This document shows, one piece after another, positions 59,505 to 64,000 of a DNA stretch of 64,000 nt. Location of the stretch: NCBI RefSeq assembly GCF_009671065.1, contig NZ_CP046027.1, positions 1,426,001 through 1,490,000 of the forward strand, in the 5' to 3' direction. The stretch comes from Neisseria brasiliensis. Its GTDB lineage: Bacteria > Pseudomonadota > Gammaproteobacteria > Burkholderiales > Neisseriaceae. How positions within the stretch are numbered: the first letter of the stretch is position 1; every line of letters begins with the position of its first letter. Under the pieces are notes generated by a model. That model did no database searches. It had not been told where the DNA came from and worked only from the letters and a program-made list of their open reading frames with translations. The position numbers were made by a program, and so were the translations under genes.

Positions 59505-59927
59505 ATGAAAATCACTAAAATCTTTTCTTTCGATTCATCTCACATGTTAGATGGTCACGATGGTAAGTGCCAAAACTTACACGGCCACACCTACAAACTC
59601 GAAATTACCGTTTCAGACGGCTTAATTCAAGGTGGTGCCAAAGACGGTATGGTGATGGATTTCACCGATTTAAAAGCCATAGTCAAACAAGAGATCATTG
59701 ATCCCTTTGATCATGCCTTTATCTACGATGGCAGCAACGAGCGTGAAAGCCAAATTGCCGCTTTATTAGACGGCTGGAACATGAAAATCTTACGCTTAAA
59801 TTATCGCACCACCGCCGAAAATATGAGCATGGAAATGTTTACGCGATTAAAGCAAGCCGGCTTAAAAGTATGCAGCGTCAAGCTCTGGGAAACGCCGACT
59901 TCCTGCGCCGAATATGAGGGCGCATGA
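59505..59927 (+). CDS. queD: 6-carboxytetrahydropterin synthase
   Basis: 140 residues. Zinc-binding His residues in SSHMLDGHDGKCQNLHGHTYKLEI, the catalytic Cys in GKCQNL (near 27), and the later Asp-His pair in PFDHAFIYD; the final WETPTSCAEY carries the usual Glu. QueD forms 6-carboxytetrahydropterin from dihydroneopterin triphosphate. Its stop overlaps the queE start by four bases. Confidence 0.95.
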   Translation: MKITKIFSFDSSHMLDGHDGKCQNLHGHTYKLEITVSDGLIQGGAKDGMVMDFTDLKAIVKQEIIDPFDHAFIYDGSNERESQIAALLDGWNMKILRLNYRTTAENMSMEMFTRLKQAGLKVCSVKLWETPTSCAEYEGA

Positions 59928-60559
59928 TGGTGCCGATTGAGCCTGCTAACCCGCAATACCGCATTGTCGAAATATTCGAAAGCTTGCAAGGCGAGGGCTA
60001 CAACACTGGTATGCCTGCTATTTTCATCCGTTTGGGTAAATGTAACTTGGCCTGCTCGTGGTGTGATACCGATTATCTGCGTTTTGAAATGATGAGCCTG
60101 CACGAGATTTTAGGCCGTCTGAAAAATTATCGTGCGCGTAACATCATCATTACCGGTGGTGAGCCAACCATTCAGCCGCATTTGGATACCTTGCTCAACA
60201 CGCTGAAAGCGGCAGGTTATTATTTATGTATGGAAACCAATGGCCTGAATCCTACGCCCATACAAATTGATTTTGTCGCCACCAGCCCAAAGGCGTGTTA
60301 CGCAGATAAATATGCTAAAAGCTGCATTGAAAAAGCCGATGAAGTGCGCATTGTTGCCGATGGTGATGTGTTGGCCTTTTGCGAACAGATGGAACGAAAA
60401 ATTCAAGCCGAGCATTTTTATTTATCGCCTTGTGAGCGAAATGGTGTGATGAACATTTACGATACCATCCGCCAAATCGGTCTGCTCAACAGCCGCGCCC
60501 ATACAACCGTGCATTGGCAATTAAGTGTGCAAACGCATAAATGGGCAGGAATTGAGTAA
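59924..60559 (+). CDS. queE: 7-carboxy-7-deazaguanine synthase
   Basis: 211 residues, a compact radical SAM enzyme. The cluster motif is GKCNLACSWCDTDY (C-x3-C-x2-C, about 36-49), followed by IIITGGEPTIQPHL. QueE converts the QueD product to the deazaguanine ring. With queC and queD it completes the preQ0 pathway; later steps must be encoded elsewhere. Confidence 0.95.
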   Translation: MMVPIEPANPQYRIVEIFESLQGEGYNTGMPAIFIRLGKCNLACSWCDTDYLRFEMMSLHEILGRLKNYRARNIIITGGEPTIQPHLDTLLNTLKAAGYYLCMETNGLNPTPIQIDFVATSPKACYADKYAKSCIEKADEVRIVADGDVLAFCEQMERKIQAEHFYLSPCERNGVMNIYDTIRQIGLLNSRAHTTVHWQLSVQTHKWAGIE

Positions 60560-60578
60560 ACGTTAAACATTCATACCG

Positions 60579-60609
60579 AGGCCGTCTGAAGTGTATTTCA
60601 GATGGCCTT
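60579..60609 (+). terminator. inverted-DUS terminator
   Basis: AGGCCGTCTGAA and TTCAGATGGCCT (one changed base) followed by TTATT after queE. Confidence 0.7.
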
Positions 60610-60899
60610 TATTATATTTAAGCTTTGAGTAAAGACTATTGAGATGTAGTTCTTTTGTAGTATTTTCTCAACAGTTCTGAGATTTTTATGAATGTATATT
60701 CAATAATCAAAAAATATAGATGAATATTTTTAATTTATTATTGAACATAAGCCAAGATTTATGCTCAAGAAAACAGACAGGTTTTGAAAATCATTTGGTA
60801 TTTTTTCTAATACTTTTGAAGTATTCCTAATAACATATTCATTTTAAAAAATAATTCTTTGCATTTTAATGGATTTACCTAACGATAATCAGAAAAAAC
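60610..60899. other. AT-rich gene-free stretch upstream of lldP
   Basis: About 290 bp with long A/T runs and no ORF, repeat or DUS visible. It may contain upstream activation sites for lldP, but none is recognisable. Confidence 0.5.
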
Positions 60900-60963
60900 T
60901 TGACCGCTTACATAGGATTACGTAAAGTAATCGGCATAATAAGTAAATTGGTGTGACCAATTT
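60900..60963 (+). promoter_or_regulatory. lldP promoter with GntR/LldR-type operator
   Basis: TTGACC at 60900 and TAAAGT at 60923 are 17 bp apart. The operator AAATTGGT-GTG-ACCAATTT at 60945-60963 is a perfect palindrome of the TTGGTNNNACCAA type bound by FadR-subfamily GntR regulators such as LldR. It lies at or just after the start point, suited to repression relieved by lactate. Confidence 0.65.
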
Positions 60964-61071
60964 TAAATTACGGCTTCCTTAGTCGCTGCAGGTTTAGGGT
61001 AGATTAAGACAAGCGTTTTTTATTTGGTTGTCTTGATTGGATGCTTTACACGTAATACAAGGATTTTCTGT

Positions 61072-62655
61072 ATGGCACTTTTTCTCAGTATTTTTCCCAT
61101 CGTTTTGCTGATTTGGTTGATGGTGAAAAAAAACAGCATGCCTTCCTATATCGCTTTACCGATTGTGGCGGCGTTGATTTATATGATTAAGATCACCTAT
61201 TTTGGTGATGATTTCATGTTGTTGAATGCCACTGCTGCTTCCGGTTTGGTATCAACTTTGACGCCGATTACCGTGATTTTCGGTGCGATTATGTTTAACC
61301 GCATGATGGAAACTACTGGCTGTATCGACATCATCCGTAAATGGTTGGCCAACATTAACCCAAATCCGATTGCGCAATTGATGATTATCGGTTGGGCGTT
61401 TGCCTTTATGATTGAGGGTGCATCCGGTTTCGGTACGCCTGCTGCGATTGCCGCCCCAATTTTGATGAGCTTGGGCTTCAACCCTTTGCGTGTAGCCATC
61501 TTTACGTTGGTGATGAACTCAGTGCCGGTATCGTTCGGTGCGGTGGGTACCCCGACTTGGTTTGGTTTTGCGCCGTTGAATCTGACGCCTGCCGATATTT
61601 TGAGTATCGGTAAGCAAACCGGTATCATCCACTTCTTTGCTGCTTTTGTGATTCCGGTGATCGGCTTGAGCTTCATCGTTTCTAAAGAAGAAATTCGCAA
61701 GAACTTGGGCTTTATCGGCATCAGCGTGTTCTCATGTACCATTCCTTACGTTGCATTGGCAATGGTGAATGAAGAGTTCCCTGCTTTGGTGGCCGGTGCC
61801 ATCGGTTTGATGATTTCTGTATTTGCCGCCAACAAAGGCTGGGGTTTGAGCAAAGACTATCCAAAAGATGTTAACATGGAAAAAGTGCCTTTGGCGCAAG
61901 TAGCCAAAGCCTTGGCACCATTGGGTATGCTGATCGGTATGCTGGTGATTACCCGTATCAAACAGCTCGGTATTAAAGGTTTGCTTACCAGCACTGAGCC
62001 ATGGTTCAGCTTCTCGCTGCCGGGTTTGAGCGACATTACCGTCACCCAATCGCTGACCATTATGTTTAGCAACATTTTCGGTGAAGCAGTATCAGAACGT
62101 TACCAAACCCTGTATGTGCCGGCTTGGATTCCGTTTGTGATTACCGTGTGGATTTGTATCCTGCTATATAAAACCAAATTCAAAGATGCATGGACATTCT
62201 ATGTTGGCACCTTCAATCAAACCAAAAAACCATTGCTCGCTTTGATGGGTGCGCTGATTATGGTGAAATTGATGATGGTCGGCGGTGATGATTCGATGGT
62301 GAAAATCATCGGTAAAGAATTTGCAGCGGTTGCCGGTGACAACTGGATTTACTTCTCGCCTTACTTAGGTGCCATCGGTGCATTCTTCTCAGGCTCGAAC
62401 ACTGTATCTAACCTGACATTTGGCCCAATTCAACAGCAAATCGCTTTGGATACCGGCTTGTCGGTAACACTGATTTTGGCCATGCAGTCGGTAGGTGGTG
62501 CGATGGGTAACATGGTATGTATCAACAACATTATCGCCGTGTGTACCGTATTGGGTATCGATAAATCCGAAGGTGCGATTATTAAGAAAACCGTGATTCC
62601 GATGGCGATTTATGGTGTGATTGCCGTCTTGGTGGCGCTGATTTTCTTCATGTAA
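61072..62655 (+). CDS. lldP: L-lactate permease
   Basis: 527 residues, LctP/LldP family, about 13 or 14 helices. EGASGFGTPAAIAAPILMSLGFNP and NSVPVSFGAVGTPTWFG are the family's substrate-site motifs; FFSGSNTVSNLTFGPIQQQIA follows near the end. It imports lactate with protons, a main carbon source for Neisseria. Start chosen at the ATG after AAGGATTTTCTGT; a longer frame exists upstream. The GntR-type operator in front suggests control by lactate. Confidence 0.94.
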   Translation: MALFLSIFPIVLLIWLMVKKNSMPSYIALPIVAALIYMIKITYFGDDFMLLNATAASGLVSTLTPITVIFGAIMFNRMMETTGCIDIIRKWLANINPNPIAQLMIIGWAFAFMIEGASGFGTPAAIAAPILMSLGFNPLRVAIFTLVMNSVPVSFGAVGTPTWFGFAPLNLTPADILSIGKQTGIIHFFAAFVIPVIGLSFIVSKEEIRKNLGFIGISVFSCTIPYVALAMVNEEFPALVAGAIGLMISVFAANKGWGLSKDYPKDVNMEKVPLAQVAKALAPLGMLIGMLVITRIKQLGIKGLLTSTEPWFSFSLPGLSDITVTQSLTIMFSNIFGEAVSERYQTLYVPAWIPFVITVWICILLYKTKFKDAWTFYVGTFNQTKKPLLALMGALIMVKLMMVGGDDSMVKIIGKEFAAVAGDNWIYFSPYLGAIGAFFSGSNTVSNLTFGPIQQQIALDTGLSVTLILAMQSVGGAMGNMVCINNIIAVCTVLGIDKSEGAIIKKTVIPMAIYGVIAVLVALIFFM

Positions 62656-62678
62656 TCAATTTTTAAATAACCATTGAA

Positions 62679-62712
62679 ATGCCGTCTGAAAAGTTTCAGA
62701 CGGCATTTTTTT
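62679..62712 (+). terminator. inverted-DUS terminator (AT-DUS)
   Basis: ATGCCGTCTGAAA and TTTCAGACGGCAT around AG, with seven T after, ending the lldP transcript. Confidence 0.85.
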
Positions 62713-62797
62713 ATGATGAGTATGATTGGCTAATAGAATCTGGAATGTTATTCAAATATATCATTTGAAAAGTTTGTATGTTTCGTTTCAATGAGAA

Positions 62798-62827
62798 AAG
62801 CCGTCTGAAAATATATTCAGACGGCCT
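62798..62827 (-). terminator. inverted-DUS terminator
   Basis: AGCCGTCTGAAA and TTCAGACGGCCT with a short loop, downstream of tyrS on the minus strand. Confidence 0.7.
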
Positions 62828-62855
62828 CGTCAGTAGATTAGAAATCTAAATCCGT

Positions 62856-64000
62856 TTATTTCCACACCAATAAAGCATGGTTGCGTTTACCACGGCGCAG
62901 AATAGTGTATTTACCAAAACGCTTGTGTTCATCGGTCAGTAAATAAGCATCGTCCGGTTTTTCTGCAGCATGGTTCGGATTGTTCGGTTCGGTCACGGCG
63001 GCACCATTAATCACGACTGCTTTGCTGTTGACAAAGCCGCGGGCTTCTTTGTTTGATTGCGCCAAACCGCTGGTTACCAAGGCTTCTACCACATTGACGC
63101 TGCCGGATACTTCAAACGCAGGCAAGCCGTCAAGGGCGAGTTGCTCAAAGTCGGCTTCGGTCAGGTTGCTTTGGTCTTCGGCAAACAAGCTGGCAGAAAT
63201 GCGTTGAGCCGCTTCCAAAGCTGCTTCACCGTGAATTAAGCGGGTCATTTCTTCAGCCAAGATGCGTTGTGCTTCAGGCTTGGTGCCGCTGGCTTGGTCT
63301 TTGGCTTCAATGGCATCGATTTCTTCAATGCTCAAGAACGTAAAGAATTTCAGGAATTTATACACATCGGCATCGGCCACTTTCAGCCAGAATTGGTAGA
63401 ATTGATACGGCGATGTTTTCTTCGCATTCAACCATACCGCGCCGCCTTCGGTTTTGCCGAATTTGGTGCCGTCTGATTTGGTCACCAGCGGCAGGGTCAA
63501 ACCGAATACTTGGTTTTGATGCAGTCGGCGGGTGAGGTCGATGCCGTTGGTGATGTTACCCCATTGGTCGGAACCGCCGATTTGCAGCAATGCACCATGG
63601 CGTTGGTTCAGCTCGGCAAAATCGTAACTTTGCAGCAGCGTGTAGGCAAATTCGGTAAACGAAATACCCACATCATCACGGTCGATACGCTGTTTCACCG
63701 ATTCTTTCGCCAACATTGCATTGACTGAAAAATGCTTACCGATGTCGCGCAGGAAATCCAAGCAGTTCATTTGGCCGAACCAATCGGCATTATTGGCCAT
63801 TACTGCGGCATTGTCGCCTTCAAAGCTCAAAAACGGTTTCAACTGATTGCGGATGCTGTCCACCCAACCGGCTACGGTGTCGGCAGAATTCAAGCTGCGC
63901 TCTACAGCCTTAAAGCTTGGGTCGCCAATCATACCGGTTGCACCGCCGACCAACGCAATCGGTGTATGGCCGGCCTGTTGGAAACGGCGCAATGCCAATA
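62856..64000 (-). CDS. tyrS: tyrosyl-tRNA synthetase, 5' end outside the window
   Basis: The frame stays open to the window edge; about 380 C-terminal residues of a protein normally near 430 are present. ALVGGATGMIGDPSFKA, GGSDQWGNITNGIDLTRR and the KMSKS-equivalent TKFGKTEGG are seen; the HIGH motif lies beyond the edge. The C-terminal S4-like RNA-binding domain (SGLAQSNKEARGFVNSKAVVING) ends in LRRGKRNHALLVWK. The internal ATG near 63998 is not the true start. It charges tRNA-Tyr. Confidence 0.95.
   Translation of the reverse strand, partial: LALRRFQQAGHTPIALVGGATGMIGDPSFKAVERSLNSADTVAGWVDSIRNQLKPFLSFEGDNAAVMANNADWFGQMNCLDFLRDIGKHFSVNAMLAKESVKQRIDRDDVGISFTEFAYTLLQSYDFAELNQRHGALLQIGGSDQWGNITNGIDLTRRLHQNQVFGLTLPLVTKSDGTKFGKTEGGAVWLNAKKTSPYQFYQFWLKVADADVYKFLKFFTFLSIEEIDAIEAKDQASGTKPEAQRILAEEMTRLIHGEAALEAAQRISASLFAEDQSNLTEADFEQLALDGLPAFEVSGSVNVVEALVTSGLAQSNKEARGFVNSKAVVINGAAVTEPNNPNHAAEKPDDAYLLTDEHKRFGKYTILRRGKRNHALLVWK

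Overview
The window is chromosomal DNA of a Neisseria species (Betaproteobacteria, Neisseriaceae). The plainest evidence is the DNA uptake sequence: GCCGTCTGAA occurs at nearly every gene boundary, often as inverted pairs that form terminator hairpins. Most copies carry the AG prefix (AGGCCGTCTGAA) and only a few the AT prefix typical of meningococcus and gonococcus. This points to an AG-DUS, probably commensal or animal-associated, Neisseria rather than a pathogen. The gene order around rpmF-plsX-fabH, maf, yidC-rnpA-rpmH-dnaA-dnaN and ccoNOQP is also neisserial.

Layout: 0.2-6.4 kb holds a core-type MetE homologue, an AbgT/MtrF-like exporter, two universal stress proteins, an inositol-monophosphatase family enzyme and rsmE. 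6.4-11.6 kb holds glyS, msbA and glyQ on the minus strand. 11.8-15.1 kb holds a membrane-anchored OmpA-like protein, a five-gene tRNA array (Val-Asp-Val-Asp-Val) and a Kef-type antiporter. 15.4-26.4 kb is the fatty-acid and phospholipid cluster (yceD-rpmF-PRTase-plsX-fabH-DUF1294-fabD ... fabG). It is interrupted between fabD and fabG by an AT-rich set of lipooligosaccharide glycosyltransferase genes and an IS5-family element. 26.5-36.9 kb carries maf, an RsmI-like methylase, yidC-yidD-rnpA-rpmH and, divergently, dnaA-dnaN-gyrB.

37-49.7 kb carries katA, msrAB, a GT9 heptosyltransferase-like gene, a porin N-terminal remnant, a nitrilase, ruvC, lpxL, a probable non-coding RNA gene, a PolB-type exonuclease and tyrA. 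It ends with a nitric-oxide module (nnrS, hemerythrin-like protein, nsrR) with a palindromic operator. 49.9-52 kb is tonB-exbB-exbD. 52-54.4 kb has a DUF442 phosphatase and an M61 peptidase. 54.7-58.4 kb is ccoNOQP (cbb3 oxidase). 58.7-60.6 kb is queCDE under a preQ1 riboswitch. 61-62.7 kb is lldP behind a GntR-type operator. The window ends inside tyrS.

The most unusual item is CcoP (56968-58368). After its two haem domains it continues through an Ala/Pro-rich linker into an OmpA-like peptidoglycan-binding domain. A close paralogue of that domain is encoded alone, with a single membrane anchor, at 11818-12357. Other items of interest are a structured, promoter- and terminator-bounded RNA candidate at 45.2-45.4 kb, three copies of a 106-109 bp Correia-like MITE, a 147 bp MITE with perfect ends before katA, a 90 bp tandem duplication, and a 19-codon reading frame whose start site lies in a perfect hairpin (4514-4595). 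No CRISPR array, prophage or defence island was seen. All assignments come from reading the sequence and from family knowledge; no database search was run.
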